A stretch of 64,000 nt of DNA from an uncultured SAR86 cluster bacterium (GTDB lineage: Bacteria > Pseudomonadota > Gammaproteobacteria > Magnimaribacterales > D2472), in assembly GCA_902630885.1 (NCBI GenBank), contig CACOWI010000001.1, positions 149,375 to 213,374 of the forward strand, given 5' to 3'. The notes under the pieces are model-generated. The model saw only the letters and a program-made list of their open reading frames with translations, did not search any database and was not told the origin of the DNA. Of this stretch, positions 27,749 through 37,337 are shown piece after piece. Positions within the stretch are counted from its first letter, which is position 1. Each line of letters starts with the position of its first letter. A program made the position numbers and the translations under genes.

Positions 27749-29536
27749 ATGAAGAACATAAGAAATTTTTCGGTAATAGCTCATATTGATCATGGCAAAT
27801 CAACACTGTCGGATAGGTTAATTGAGGTTTGTGGAGGACTTTCTTCAAGAGAAATGGCAGATCAAATTCTTGATTCAATGGATATTGAAAGAGAGAGAGG
27901 CATTACAATTAAAGCTCAGGCAGTATCACTTACGTATAAAAAAGATGGTAAGGAATATCTTTTAAATTTTATTGATACACCTGGACATGTTGATTTTTCA
28001 TATGAAGTATCTAGGTCACTATCTGCATGCGAAGGCGCTCTTTTGGTTGTTGACGGATCTCAGGGGGTCGAGGCTCAAACTTTAGCAAATTGTTACACAG
28101 CTGTTGAAGAGGGACTAGAGGTTGTGCCTGTTATTAACAAGATCGATCTACCTCAAGCAGAGCCAGAGAGGGTAAAGTTAGAGATAGAAGAAATGGTAGG
28201 CATTAACGCGTCTGAGGCTCCATTAGTAAGCGCAAAAACAGGTGATGGAATAGATGATTTACTTAAAAAATTAGTGGAGGAGATTCCCAGTCCTGAAGGA
28301 AGCCCCGATGAAAAATTACAAGCATTGATAGTTGATTCTTGGTTTGATTCTTATTTGGGAGTAGTTTCGTTGATAAGAATAAAGAATGGGACTATAAAAA
28401 AAGGTCAAAAGTTCCAAATTCATTCCAACGGACAGTCACACATTGTTGATGATATTGGAATTTTTTCTCCAAAAAAGGTATCCAAAAAAGAACTATCTGC
28501 TGGCGAGGTAGGATATTTAGTTGCAGGCATCAAGGACATAAAAGGTGCTCCAGTCGGAGATACTTTAATTGACTCTAATGATGATTCAACAAAAGCTTTG
28601 CCAGGTTTTAAGAAAGTAAATCCAAAAGTATTTGCATCTTTATTTACATTAAATTCTGACGATTATGAAAAGTTTAGAGATGCTTTATCAAAACTAGTTT
28701 TAAACGATAGTTCTCTAATATATGAACCAGAGGTTTCAGATGCATTGGGATTTGGCTTCAGATGTGGCTTTCTAGGAACATTGCATATGGAAGTTGTTCG
28801 AGAGAGGCTTGAGAGAGAATATGATCTAGATTTAATATCAACAGCACCTTCAGTGGAATATGAGGTATTGAAAACCGATGGAGAAATTTTAAAGTGTGAT
28901 AATCCTTCTCAGCTCCCAACCCCAAATGAAATAGATGAAATTAGGGAGCCTATTGTGAGTATCACAATAATTTCCCCTAATGAATATGTTGGAAACATCA
29001 TTACATTGTGTACTTCAAAAAGAGGCACTCAAAAAGATATGAAATATTTTGGAAATCAGGTTTCAATTGTATTTGAAATGCCGCTTTCATCAGTAATAAT
29101 TGATTTTTTTGATCAAATTAAATCATCAACCAAGGGTTTTGCTTCAATAGAATACTCTCTAATAGGTTTTCAAAAGTCCGATTTAACAAAAATAGACGTT
29201 CTTATAAACAATAATAAGATCGACGCATTATCAATGATTGTTCATAAATCGTTTTCTACTTCAAAGGCCAGAGAAATTGCAAAAAATCTCCAAAAATTAA
29301 TACCAAGGCAGATGTTCGATGTTCCTATTCAGGTTGCACTTGGTGCTAAAATTATATCTAGAGAGACAGTGAAAGCATACAGAAAAAATGTAACCGCTAA
29401 GCTTTATGGTGGGGATGTAACAAGAAAAATGAAATTATTAGAGAAACAAAAACAAGGTAAAAAGAAAATGAAACAATTAGGTAAGGTTTCAATACCTCAA
29501 GATGCTTTCTTAAATTATTTTAACTCGGAGCAATAA
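27749..29536 (+). CDS. lepA: Elongation factor 4 (LepA)
   Basis: LepA is a ribosomal GTPase that back-translocates or assists initiation. The 595 aa length is standard, with P-loop AHIDHGKST (11-19), the G2 segment [14 protein letters not shown]3 [11 protein letters not shown] and G4 NKIDLP, and the LepA-specific C-terminal domain at about 490-595. A TAAAAT hexamer at 27732-27737 would place the transcript start only about five bases from the ATG, so a nearly leaderless mRNA is possible. lepB follows by one base. Confidence 0.97.
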   Translation: MKNIRNFSVIAHIDHGKSTLSDRLIEVCGGLSSREMADQILDSMDIERERGITIKAQAVSLTYKKDGKEYLLNFIDTPGHVDFSYEVSRSLSACEGALLVVDGSQGVEAQTLANCYTAVEEGLEVVPVINKIDLPQAEPERVKLEIEEMVGINASEAPLVSAKTGDGIDDLLKKLVEEIPSPEGSPDEKLQALIVDSWFDSYLGVVSLIRIKNGTIKKGQKFQIHSNGQSHIVDDIGIFSPKKVSKKELSAGEVGYLVAGIKDIKGAPVGDTLIDSNDDSTKALPGFKKVNPKVFASLFTLNSDDYEKFRDALSKLVLNDSSLIYEPEVSDALGFGFRCGFLGTLHMEVVRERLEREYDLDLISTAPSVEYEVLKTDGEILKCDNPSQLPTPNEIDEIREPIVSITIISPNEYVGNIITLCTSKRGTQKDMKYFGNQVSIVFEMPLSSVIIDFFDQIKSSTKGFASIEYSLIGFQKSDLTKIDVLINNNKIDALSMIVHKSFSTSKAREIAKNLQKLIPRQMFDVPIQVALGAKIISRETVKAYRKNVTAKLYGGDVTRKMKLLEKQKQGKKKMKQLGKVSIPQDAFLNYFNSEQ

Positions 29537-29537
29537 G

Positions 29538-30485
29538 ATGTTATCTGACCCATTATTCATTGTTGGTTCCATTGGTATGGCCTTATGTCTCTTAAGTTGG
29601 ATAAAATTCTCTATTGAAAAAAATGAGATTGAACCTTTTGTTGTGAGATATATTTCTTCAATTTCCCTAATTTCTGGTCTAGCCTTATTAATAAGCATTT
29701 TTAATAATTCAGGTGATCTTAGTATTGTTTTGCTTTTTGGTTCCATAATATCTTTATTGATTATGATACTTGGCTATTTTTTAAAGAACACAGAAATAGT
29801 TTCAACTTCTAGAGGATATTTCATACCAATATTTTTAATTTTTATTCTAAGAACTTTCTTATATGAACCTTATCAGATTCCATCAGGCTCAATGGAACCT
29901 CAGTTGAGGCAGGGCGATTTTTTATTAGTAAATAAATTTGCTTATGGTCTCAAAGTTCAAAGAGTAGGCATGCCGAGATTTTTTGTCAAAGATCCACAAT
30001 ATGGTGATCCAGTTGTTATTATTCCAGAAAATAATCCTGTTCCATATATAAAACGACTAATTGGAAAGCCTGGAGATGTGGTAAGAATTATTAATAAGAA
30101 AATTTATATAAATGATGAGCTTTTGGATAGAAAATTCATCAAATCAGAAGAAATAATTACAAAAAGAAACTTTTTATACAGCAATGGCAATTCTGAGATA
30201 AGGGAGTTTGAGGCTATTGGTGACTTGTATACAGAAAGCATTGGTGAAGCAAGTTATGTTATTCGTAATATAAGAGGTCAAAATAAACGGCCTCCTGAAC
30301 AGTGGACTGTACCTCAAGGGTATTATTTTGTAATGGGTGATAATAGAGATAATTCTAATGACAGCACCAAAGATGTTGGGTTTGTTCCAAGAGAAAATTT
30401 TTTTGGTAGAGCTGACTACCTATGGATGACGTGGGAATGTTATTTTTGCGTACCTTCATTTGAAAAAGCAGGAAAAATTAACTAA
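29538..30485 (+). CDS. lepB: Signal peptidase I
   Basis: LepB cleaves Sec signal peptides at the periplasmic face. The 315 aa protein begins with about three hydrophobic segments (about 5-22, 38-57 and 60-80). The catalytic serine is in PSGSMEPQLRQGD, the lysine in VPYIKRLIGKPGD, and the C-terminal boxes GYYFVMGDNRDNSNDS and GFVPRENFFGRA are intact. It starts one base after lepA and its stop overlaps the rnc ATG by one base. Confidence 0.95.
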   Translation: MLSDPLFIVGSIGMALCLLSWIKFSIEKNEIEPFVVRYISSISLISGLALLISIFNNSGDLSIVLLFGSIISLLIMILGYFLKNTEIVSTSRGYFIPIFLIFILRTFLYEPYQIPSGSMEPQLRQGDFLLVNKFAYGLKVQRVGMPRFFVKDPQYGDPVVIIPENNPVPYIKRLIGKPGDVVRIINKKIYINDELLDRKFIKSEEIITKRNFLYSNGNSEIREFEAIGDLYTESIGEASYVIRNIRGQNKRPPEQWTVPQGYYFVMGDNRDNSNDSTKDVGFVPRENFFGRADYLWMTWECYFCVPSFEKAGKIN

Positions 30486-31144
30486 TGTCATTAAAAGATC
30501 TTGAAAAAAGCATAAATTATAAATTTAAAGATATAGAGCTTTTAAAACTAGCTTTAACTCATAAAAGTTTTGATAACAAATCTAATAATGAAAGATTAGA
30601 GTATTTAGGCGATTCAATACTTACTTCATCCATATCAAAATATCTTTTTTTAAAGTTTCCTAATCAAAGAGAAGGATTATTGACAAGAATGAGGTCATTT
30701 ATTGTAAAAGGTGAAACTCTCACTAAAAAGGCAACTGAATTAAAGCTTAATCAATATATTGAAATATCTAAAGGAACTGCAAATTTATCTGATCATAGAA
30801 AATTTTCAATTTTAGAGGGATCAATAGAATCAATCATTGGCGCAGTATTTCTTGATAGTAATTGGGATAATGTAGATAACTTTATTTTGGAGTTATTTGC
30901 TAATGAACTTTCAATTATTGAAGCCAACCAAGAGTTTAGAGATTCCAAGACTGAGCTTCAAGAGCTATTACAATCAAAAAAATTAAAACTTCCAATATAT
31001 ATGACTATCGAATCTGATGATGGCTTTGATTGCAAACTTGAATTGCCAGAAGGTTTATTTGAAGCATCTGGAAACTCAAAAAGGCAAGCTGAAATTGCAG
31101 CTGCAAAAGAAGCTTTAATTCACCTAAAAAGAAATAATGTCTAA
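30485..31144 (+). CDS. rnc: Ribonuclease III
   Basis: RNase III cuts double-stranded RNA in rRNA and mRNA processing. The 219 aa protein has the signature NERLEYLGDSIL (about 37-48), a second acidic site in EGSIESIIGAVFLD and a C-terminal double-stranded-RNA-binding domain (about 152-219). It overlaps lepB by one base and era by eight bases; the lepB-rnc-era order is the common gammaproteobacterial one. Confidence 0.96.
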   Translation: MSLKDLEKSINYKFKDIELLKLALTHKSFDNKSNNERLEYLGDSILTSSISKYLFLKFPNQREGLLTRMRSFIVKGETLTKKATELKLNQYIEISKGTANLSDHRKFSILEGSIESIIGAVFLDSNWDNVDNFILELFANELSIIEANQEFRDSKTELQELLQSKKLKLPIYMTIESDDGFDCKLELPEGLFEASGNSKRQAEIAAAKEALIHLKRNNV

Positions 31145-32045
31145 AGAATATTGTGGTTATATTTCAATTATAGGTAAACCTAACGTAGGAAAATCCTCAA
31201 TTCTCAACGCAATATTAGAAAAAAAAGTCTCTATTACGTCCAGAAAATCACAAACCACAAGAAATAATATCCTTGGCACTAAAACCGATAAAAATAAACA
31301 AATGATTTTTATTGATACTCCTGGGATGCATATAAAGTCAGAAAAAACTATGAATAAAATCCTTAATAGATCAGCTCAGAGCATTATTGAGGATTCAGAT
31401 ATAGTTCTTTTTGTTGTCCAGAGGCTCAGCTTCGATAAAAATGATGAATTAATAATAAATAAGCTGAAAGATATTAACCAAAAAGTTCTTTGTGTCATAA
31501 ATAAGATTGACCAAGTTGATAATAAAAATAAATTACTTCCTTTTTTGCAAATGATCTCATCTGTTTATTCATTTGAAGAAATTTTGATGGTCTCAGCAAA
31601 GACTTCAGATGGCATAGATGGGCTTGTTTCAATTATTAAAGAAAATATTCCAGAAAATCCTCATATTTATTCGGATGACTTGGATTTACATAAAATTGAT
31701 CAAAAATTTATTTATTCTGAACTAATTAGAGAAAAAATCATAAGAAAACTTGGAGATGAGCTTCCACACGATACTTTTGTTGAAATAGAAAAAATTAATG
31801 ATAAAAATAATGTAACTGAAGTTTACGCAACCATTTATGTAAATAGGAAATCACAAAAACAAATTGTTATAGGTTCTGATGGAGAGGTGCTTAAAAAAAT
31901 TGGTAAGCAGGCCAGAGCTGATATAGAGAAACTAATTAATAAAAAAGTTTTTCTCAAGACTTGGGTTAAAGTTAAAAAGAATTGGAATACAGATTCGGGA
32001 TTTATTAAAAGCCTTGGTGTCGGTGGTAACTATGAGTCAAACTAA
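31137..32045 (+). CDS. era: GTPase Era
   Basis: Era is an essential GTPase that binds 16S rRNA near its 3' end during 30S maturation. The 302 aa protein has G1 IGKPNVGKSS (12-21), G3 DTPGMH and G4 NKIDQVD, and a C-terminal KH domain with VIGSDGEVLKKIGKQAR. The start overlaps rnc by eight bases, and the end overlaps recO. Confidence 0.96.
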   Translation: MSKEYCGYISIIGKPNVGKSSILNAILEKKVSITSRKSQTTRNNILGTKTDKNKQMIFIDTPGMHIKSEKTMNKILNRSAQSIIEDSDIVLFVVQRLSFDKNDELIINKLKDINQKVLCVINKIDQVDNKNKLLPFLQMISSVYSFEEILMVSAKTSDGIDGLVSIIKENIPENPHIYSDDLDLHKIDQKFIYSELIREKIIRKLGDELPHDTFVEIEKINDKNNVTEVYATIYVNRKSQKQIVIGSDGEVLKKIGKQARADIEKLINKKVFLKTWVKVKKNWNTDSGFIKSLGVGGNYESN

Positions 32046-32724
32046 TAATGATAATTGCTTTCTTTTGCATCAAAGAGCATATGGTGAAACTAGTATCATT
32101 GCAGATGTTTTCACTCAGAATAGTGGGAAAATATCTTTAGTTGTAAAGGGAGCTAAAAAACCAAAATCTAAATTTTTTGGTTATTTAGTTCCATTTCAAA
32201 AACTGAATGTAACTTATTCGGGAAGATCCGAGCTAAAGACGCTAACGAGCATTGATAGAGATCTTTCAAACAATTCAAATACTCTTTCAAAAGTAAGCTA
32301 TAGCCTTCTTTATATAAATGAACTTCTTACAAAACTTCTGCCAAAAGATGCTAAACATGAAGAATTATTCAATCTTTATGATGAATTCCTAGAAAAAATT
32401 AACAAAAAAAATAATTTGGAGATATCTTTAAGACATTTTGAATTAGATTTACTTGACTTGCTCGGGTATGGTTTTGATTATGATTCAGAGATTGATTCAA
32501 ATGAACCTATTGAACCAGAAACATCATATGTGTTTGTTTCTGAGAAAGGTTTTAGAAAATCAAAAAACTCAAATTTCACTGGCAAAGATATAATAAATCT
32601 TAAAAACCGCAAGCTTAAAGATGTTCCATTGAGATACCTAAAAGAAATTACGACAAAAGCAATTAGTATTTGCCTTGAAGGAAGAGATCTTGCTAGCCGT
32701 AAAATTTTTAGATCAATAAAATAA
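32032..32724 (+). CDS. recO: DNA repair protein RecO
   Basis: RecO works with RecR and RecF to load RecA on SSB-coated gaps. I chose the ATG at 32032 (MSQTNNDNCFLL), giving 230 aa and a 14-base overlap with era, because the N-terminal OB-fold typically begins just before the LHQRAYGETS segment; an ATG/GTG six codons upstream is possible. VVKGAKKPKSKFFGYLVPF marks the OB-fold, and the remainder is helical. pdxJ, often next in this operon, is absent. Confidence 0.92.
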   Translation: MSQTNNDNCFLLHQRAYGETSIIADVFTQNSGKISLVVKGAKKPKSKFFGYLVPFQKLNVTYSGRSELKTLTSIDRDLSNNSNTLSKVSYSLLYINELLTKLLPKDAKHEELFNLYDEFLEKINKKNNLEISLRHFELDLLDLLGYGFDYDSEIDSNEPIEPETSYVFVSEKGFRKSKNSNFTGKDIINLKNRKLKDVPLRYLKEITTKAISICLEGRDLASRKIFRSIK

Positions 32725-33101
32725 TGATATTTGGAATTGGTACTGACATAGTTGAAATTAAGAGAATTGAAGATATAGCTTCGTTGGATAAGTTTGCATC
32801 GAAAATACTTAGTAAGAATGAGAAAGATTTTTATAAGTCTTTAACAGATATAAAACAAGTAAGATATATTTCAAAACAATTTGCAGGAAAAGAAGCTATA
32901 TCTAAAGCTTTGGGAACAGGCATTGGCAATGATGCTCAATTTAAAAATATTGAAATATTAAGAGATGATCAAGGTGCTCCAGTCTTTAATGCACTTAATA
33001 AACTTGAGAATGCTATCAGCCTCTTGGGTATAACTAAAACACATGTTAGTCTTGCAGATGAAAGAAATTATGCTATTGCTATTGCGATATTAGAAAAGTG
33101 A
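32724..33101 (+). CDS. acpS: Holo-[acyl-carrier-protein] synthase
   Basis: AcpS transfers phosphopantetheine from CoA to ACP. The 125 aa protein has the two magnesium-binding motifs FGIGTDIVEIKRIE (3-16) and KQFAGKEAISKALGTGI (about 52-68). It overlaps recO by one base and adk by four, so translation is coupled along the run. Confidence 0.95.
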   Translation: MIFGIGTDIVEIKRIEDIASLDKFASKILSKNEKDFYKSLTDIKQVRYISKQFAGKEAISKALGTGIGNDAQFKNIEILRDDQGAPVFNALNKLENAISLLGITKTHVSLADERNYAIAIAILEK

Positions 33102-33742
33102 ATAATATTATTTTATTGGGCCCTCCTGGGGCAGGAAAAGGAACTCAAGCAGATTTAATATGCGAAATGTGTGATATTCCAAAAATAAGCACAGGTGATA
33201 TGTTAAGAGAGGCTGTTGCATCAGGGAGTGATTTAGGCATTAAGGTATCGGAGATTCTTGATTCTGGTGCCTTAGTTTCTGATGATATTATAGGGTCCTT
33301 AATTCAAGAAAGGCTTCTAAAGCCAGATTGTGCAAATGGATCTCTTTTTGATGGCGTCCCAAGAACAATAGGCCAAGCGGAGCAACTTGCTGAGATGAAA
33401 ATTAATTTCACACATGTAATTGAAATCTTTGTAGAGGATGAAGTCATAGTCAAAAGAATGTCTGGCAGAAGAGTTCATCCTGCATCAGGAAGGAATTATC
33501 ACATTGATCATAATCCACCAAAAAATAGTGGATTTGATAATGAGACTGGCGAACCTTTAGTTCAAAGAGAGGATGATAAACCAGATACAGTTCTTAAAAG
33601 ATTGAATGTTTATCATGAGCAAACCAAACCTCTTACAACTTTCTATAAAAGTCAAAGTAAAGCTAAGCTTTTAAAATTCATTAAGGTTGATGGCTCTAAT
33701 AGTGTTGATAAAGTTTTCAAAGAAATATCATCTCAAATATAG
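33098..33742 (+). CDS. adk: Adenylate kinase
   Basis: Adk interconverts ATP, ADP and AMP. It starts with GTG at 33098, overlapping the acpS TGA (GTGA). The 214 aa protein has the P-loop LGPPGAGKGTQA (5-16), ISTGDMLREAV, DGVPRTIGQAE and a long-form LID domain (about 122-160) with GRRVHPASGRNYH but no zinc cysteines. It is of typical long-form length. Confidence 0.95.
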   Translation: MNNIILLGPPGAGKGTQADLICEMCDIPKISTGDMLREAVASGSDLGIKVSEILDSGALVSDDIIGSLIQERLLKPDCANGSLFDGVPRTIGQAEQLAEMKINFTHVIEIFVEDEVIVKRMSGRRVHPASGRNYHIDHNPPKNSGFDNETGEPLVQREDDKPDTVLKRLNVYHEQTKPLTTFYKSQSKAKLLKFIKVDGSNSVDKVFKEISSQI

Positions 33743-33744
33743 CT

Positions 33745-34176
33745 GTGAAAATTTTAGCTATAAAAAGTTCTGGTGATAGAACATCAATAGGCCTAATGCT
33801 GAATGATGAAATTAATTCTTTTTCAATGGATCATGGTCGAAAAGAGAGACCAAATTGGGAAATGTTTTTAGAAAATGTTGGCCATAAAAAAATTTTCAAT
33901 CTACATGAAATAGATCTATTTGCATTTGAAAACAATCAAAATTCTTATACTGCCACAAGAATTACAGCTAGTTATTTAAAAGGTATTTCAATTGCACTTA
34001 AAAAACCATTGATTTCAATTGAAGATGACACAGAACATAATCTTGAAATAGATGAACTATTAATAATTGCGAGAGATAAGTTTTTATCAACCGACAGTAA
34101 TAAAAACAGATTTGATCCGAAAAACGCTAATCCAATCTACAACAATGACATTAAGTTTAAAAAATTAGATGAGTGA
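33745..34176 (+). CDS. tsaB: Miniature TsaB-like protein (t6A pathway)
   Basis: This starts with GTG two bases after adk; 143 aa. MKILAIKSSGDRTSIGLMLN matches the TsaB N-terminus (ILAIDTxxxxxSVAL), YTATRITASYLKGISIALKKP matches the GSFTGxRIGxxxAxGLA helix, and the C-terminus ANPIYNNDIKFKKL matches the TsaB end (AEPVYLRNNVAWKKL in E. coli). TsaB is usually about 230 aa; the middle is missing and the GPGSFTG loop reads NNQNSYTA. TsaB is a non-catalytic partner of TsaD, so a reduced version may still serve as a scaffold. It overlaps uppP by eight bases. Confidence 0.72.
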   Translation: MKILAIKSSGDRTSIGLMLNDEINSFSMDHGRKERPNWEMFLENVGHKKIFNLHEIDLFAFENNQNSYTATRITASYLKGISIALKKPLISIEDDTEHNLEIDELLIIARDKFLSTDSNKNRFDPKNANPIYNNDIKFKKLDE

Positions 34177-34954
34177 TATTTTATTGAGTTTTATCTTAGG
34201 TCTAGTTCAAGGCCTTACTGAATTTTTACCTATATCAAGCTCAGCTCACTTGTTATTTCCTTCACTAATATTTGGATCAAATGACCTAGGATTGTATTTT
34301 GATATATCAGTTCACGCTGGAACATTAGCTGCAGTAATTTATTATTTTAAAAATGATATATTCTTGATGTCAAAATCAATTTTTTTGAATGAAAATTCCA
34401 ATGAAAATAAAAACCTGGCGCTTTATTTAGTTATTGCCACAATACCAATAGTAATTTTTGGATTTATATTTAAAGATTTCATTAGTCAGAGGATATTCAG
34501 TACCGATAATATTGCAATATCCAACATAATATTTGCATCAATTTTACTTGTTGCTTTTTTAAACAATAAAGGAAAAAAAACTCTTGTAAGCATCACTGTT
34601 TTAAGTGCTTTATTTATTGGATTGTTTCAATGTTTTGCATTAATACCTGGCGCCTCAAGATCAGGAGCCGCAATAACTGCAGGACTTTTTATAGGATTAA
34701 GCCTAAAGGATGCTTCAAAATTCTCCTTTTTGCTGGCTATACCAACAATTTTAGGTGCCTTAACTTTGCTTGTTCTTGATTTAAATAATGAGAATGTTGC
34801 CTTTGAACTGCTCAATTTAAGTATTGGCTTTTTAACATCAATGATTTGTGCATTTCTTACCATAAAGATATTTTTAAAGGTAGTTGAAAAAATTGGCATG
34901 ATACCTTTTGTAGTATATAGAGTATTGCTAGGGATATTTTTACTAATAATTTAA
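34169..34954 (+). CDS. uppP: Undecaprenyl-diphosphatase (BacA/UppP)
   Basis: UppP recycles the lipid carrier for peptidoglycan by dephosphorylating undecaprenyl diphosphate. The 261 aa polytopic protein has the E-rich motif GLVQGLTEFLPISSSAHL (10-27) and the second motif PGASRSGAAITAGL (about 160-173), with seven to eight hydrophobic segments. It abuts rsmJ with no gap. Confidence 0.95.
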   Translation: MSDILLSFILGLVQGLTEFLPISSSAHLLFPSLIFGSNDLGLYFDISVHAGTLAAVIYYFKNDIFLMSKSIFLNENSNENKNLALYLVIATIPIVIFGFIFKDFISQRIFSTDNIAISNIIFASILLVAFLNNKGKKTLVSITVLSALFIGLFQCFALIPGASRSGAAITAGLFIGLSLKDASKFSFLLAIPTILGALTLLVLDLNNENVAFELLNLSIGFLTSMICAFLTIKIFLKVVEKIGMIPFVVYRVLLGIFLLII

Positions 34955-35686
34955 ATGCAAATCTACATTAAAGATGATGTTTCTAATGAGTTTATAAAAA
35001 GCATTACAACTTTTTATAAACTAGAACAAGTTTTAGACAAACCAACCTCAAATCATTATTTTATGTATGATTCAACCGGGTTATCTTTTGTGAAAGATTC
35101 CTCAAAACCAAAAGAGATTTTACATATTGATTTTTTGAAAGGATCTTTAGGCTGGCGAATGAAGAGAGCAAGTCATGAAAGAAATTTGAAAAAAGCTCTG
35201 GGCAAAATTGACAAACAACTTTTGATATTTGATGCCACTGCAGGCTTATTGACGGACTCTATGATTTTTCTTTCATTAGGCCATAAAGTCATTGCTGTTG
35301 AGCAGAGCAATATAATTTTTTCTCTTGTAAAAGATGCGATCATAAGAGCAGAAACAAAAATACCAGAACTAAAAAATTTGGTATTTTTAAATGATAATTC
35401 ACTAGATGTTTATAAAAGTATGACTGAAGAAATTGATGTAATTTATTTAGATCCTATGTATCCAATGTTAAAAAAAAATACAAAAAAATCTGGCAAAATA
35501 GAATTCATTAAAAAGATTTTAGAATTAGAAAATTTTAGGGATGAAAAAGACTATCTTATCCAGAAATTTTTTGATGTTGATTACAAAAAAATTATTTTAA
35601 AAAGACCTTTAAAACACAGAAAAAATTATAGTAATATTAATTATCAGGTATTTGGCAAAACTACGAGATTTGATATTTATTTATGA
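34955..35686 (+). CDS. rsmJ: 16S rRNA (guanine-1516-N2)-methyltransferase RsmJ
   Basis: RsmJ makes m2G1516 in 16S rRNA. The 243 aa protein has the SAM-binding motif FDATAGLLTDSMIFLSLGH (about 91-109) and the catalytic VIYLDPMYPMLKK, both characteristic of this family, where E. coli reads DATAGLGRD and YLDPMFP. It directly follows uppP and overlaps the next gene by four bases. Confidence 0.92.
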   Translation: MQIYIKDDVSNEFIKSITTFYKLEQVLDKPTSNHYFMYDSTGLSFVKDSSKPKEILHIDFLKGSLGWRMKRASHERNLKKALGKIDKQLLIFDATAGLLTDSMIFLSLGHKVIAVEQSNIIFSLVKDAIIRAETKIPELKNLVFLNDNSLDVYKSMTEEIDVIYLDPMYPMLKKNTKKSGKIEFIKKILELENFRDEKDYLIQKFFDVDYKKIILKRPLKHRKNYSNINYQVFGKTTRFDIYL

Positions 35687-36750
35687 TAGAAATTAAAGAA
35701 GACTCAATAATTCTTACTGACGATGACAATAAATTTGATCTCCCTTTTTTATGGCTTAGAGATAATTGTCAATGTGATGAATGTAGAATTACTGAGACTC
35801 AAGAAAAGCAATTTTTACTTCATTCAGTTCCTGTAGATATTACACCAAAACATGCTGAGGAAATTGATAATATTATTAAGGTTGTTTGGCCTGATGATCA
35901 TGAAACTATAATTCCTATTGAGCTAATAAAAAATTCGTTTAAACCTAGATACCCCAATCATTGTGAGTGGCCAAATGGATTCGAACCTAAAAAATTTTCA
36001 TGGTCAGATTTTCTTGATAATAAAAAGGTCGCAATTGAGGCCTTAAAAACATTTGTAACTTATGGAGTGATTATTCTCAAAGATGCACCTAAGGAATCAA
36101 ACTCACTAGAGTTCCTTGCTAAAAGACTTGGACCAATAAATGAAGTTCTATTTGAAAGAATCCATAATGTTTCAGTTACAGGCCATGTCTACAACGTAGC
36201 GCATACTCCTAAAGGGCTCCCGCCACATAATGATTTTGCAAGTTATAAGTCTCAACCAAGCGTTCAGGTTTTACACATGCTAGAAAATGAATGTGAGGGG
36301 GGAGAATCGATAATTGTAGATGGATGGCAAGTAGCAAAAGATTTAAGAGATGAAATCCCAGAATATTTTTCAATTCTTCAAAAATTTAATGTTCCTTTTA
36401 GAGAATTTGATGAAGAAAATGAAACATATGCTGAAGCTCCTCTTATTCAATGTGCAAGTGATGGATCAATTGAGAGTTTCAGATTCTCAAATCAACTTAT
36501 GCAAATGATAGATCCCAGAAAAGAAGGTATTAGAGAATTTTACAAAGCCTATCACGAAGTTTCATCTAGAGTTCATCAAGATAAATATCGCTCAACTTTT
36601 AGACTTAATGGTGGAGAGGCTCTAGTTGTTGCAAGCTTAAGAGTTTTACATGCTCGTGAACCTTTTGTACCTAATGGCAAAAGACATCTTCAAGATGCAT
36701 ATTTTACTTACGATAATGCAGCAAATAATATTGTCTTGTTGTCGCATTAA
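35683..36750 (+). CDS. Gamma-butyrobetaine hydroxylase-like 2-oxoglutarate dioxygenase
   Basis: The 355 aa protein has the BBOX/TMLH layout. The N-terminal domain carries the zinc motif LRDNCQCDECRI (about 26-37). The TauD-type catalytic domain has the first metal pair in PPHNDFASY, the distal histidine in VLHAREPF and the 2-oxoglutarate arginine in GKRHLQDAYF. Enzymes of this family hydroxylate gamma-butyrobetaine or trimethyllysine for carnitine synthesis, or related betaines. No carnitine genes lie beside it, so the exact substrate is open. It overlaps rsmJ by four bases. Confidence 0.82.
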   Translation: MIEIKEDSIILTDDDNKFDLPFLWLRDNCQCDECRITETQEKQFLLHSVPVDITPKHAEEIDNIIKVVWPDDHETIIPIELIKNSFKPRYPNHCEWPNGFEPKKFSWSDFLDNKKVAIEALKTFVTYGVIILKDAPKESNSLEFLAKRLGPINEVLFERIHNVSVTGHVYNVAHTPKGLPPHNDFASYKSQPSVQVLHMLENECEGGESIIVDGWQVAKDLRDEIPEYFSILQKFNVPFREFDEENETYAEAPLIQCASDGSIESFRFSNQLMQMIDPRKEGIREFYKAYHEVSSRVHQDKYRSTFRLNGGEALVVASLRVLHAREPFVPNGKRHLQDAYFTYDNAANNIVLLSH

Positions 36751-37002
36751 GTGAAATTATCAGAAGCAGATATATCTAGGATTATTGAAATGGCTTGGGA
36801 AGATAGAACTCCATTCGATGCAATAGAGGCTCAATTCGATGTTACGCTCGATGAGGTTGTAAAAATTATGAGAGAAAATCTAGCCAAAAATAGCTTTAAT
36901 TTATGGCGTAAAAGAGTAAGAGGAAGAAAAACAAAGCACTCAGAATTGAGAAACTTTAAAGTTGGCAGACATCACTCACATGACCAGAACAAACATAAGT
37001 AA
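36751..37002 (+). CDS. TIGR03643-family small basic protein
   Basis: The 83 aa protein starts at GTG immediately after the dioxygenase stop. The pattern PFDAIEAQFDVTLDEVVKIM followed by FNLWRKRVRGRKTKHSELR is the signature of the TIGR03643 family of uncharacterised proteins, widespread in marine and proteobacterial genomes. The first half looks like a helix-turn-helix and the second half is strongly basic, so nucleic-acid binding is plausible but unproven. Confidence 0.8.
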   Translation: MKLSEADISRIIEMAWEDRTPFDAIEAQFDVTLDEVVKIMRENLAKNSFNLWRKRVRGRKTKHSELRNFKVGRHHSHDQNKHK

Positions 37003-37288
37003 CGATAAGATTAAATTCTATAATCTCCATAAATCATTCTTTAGTGACATAGATAATACTACCTGTGAGGTTTCTGATAAAAATGTAATTATCAATGAGA
37101 TTTGCAAAGAAAATCCTGATCCAGCATCTGTTCAGCTAGAATTTAATGACCGTGACTATTATTTTATATATTATTGGGATGGTTATTCACTGGCAGAAAA
37201 GTGTGAGATTAAAGACTACAAAACTGCACTTATACAATTTAAGAAATATGCTAAGAGACTGGCTAAAAATTTGAAGCGTTATAAATAA
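36980..37288 (+). CDS. Small protein of unknown function
   Basis: I do not recognise this 102 aa protein. The ATG at 36980 (MTRTNISNDK) overlaps the previous gene by 23 bases; an ATG six codons earlier is also possible. It has a strand-rich aromatic middle (YYFIYYWDGYS) and a basic helical end (KKYAKRLAKNLKRYK). It is the last gene of the plus-strand run, followed at once by an intrinsic terminator. Confidence 0.6.
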   Translation: MTRTNISNDKIKFYNLHKSFFSDIDNTTCEVSDKNVIINEICKENPDPASVQLEFNDRDYYFIYYWDGYSLAEKCEIKDYKTALIQFKKYAKRLAKNLKRYK

Positions 37289-37313
37289 AAATGCGGTCTA
37301 GATGACCGCATTT
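37289..37313. terminator. Hairpin terminator after the plus-strand run
   Basis: AAATGCGGTC pairs with GACCGCATTT around a five-base loop. The stem is flanked by A-rich and T-rich sequence on both sides, so it may act in both directions, ending the plus-strand operon and the minus-strand lipoprotein gene. Confidence 0.75.
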
Positions 37314-37337
37314 ATAAATTGTGTGCAATTAGGCGCT

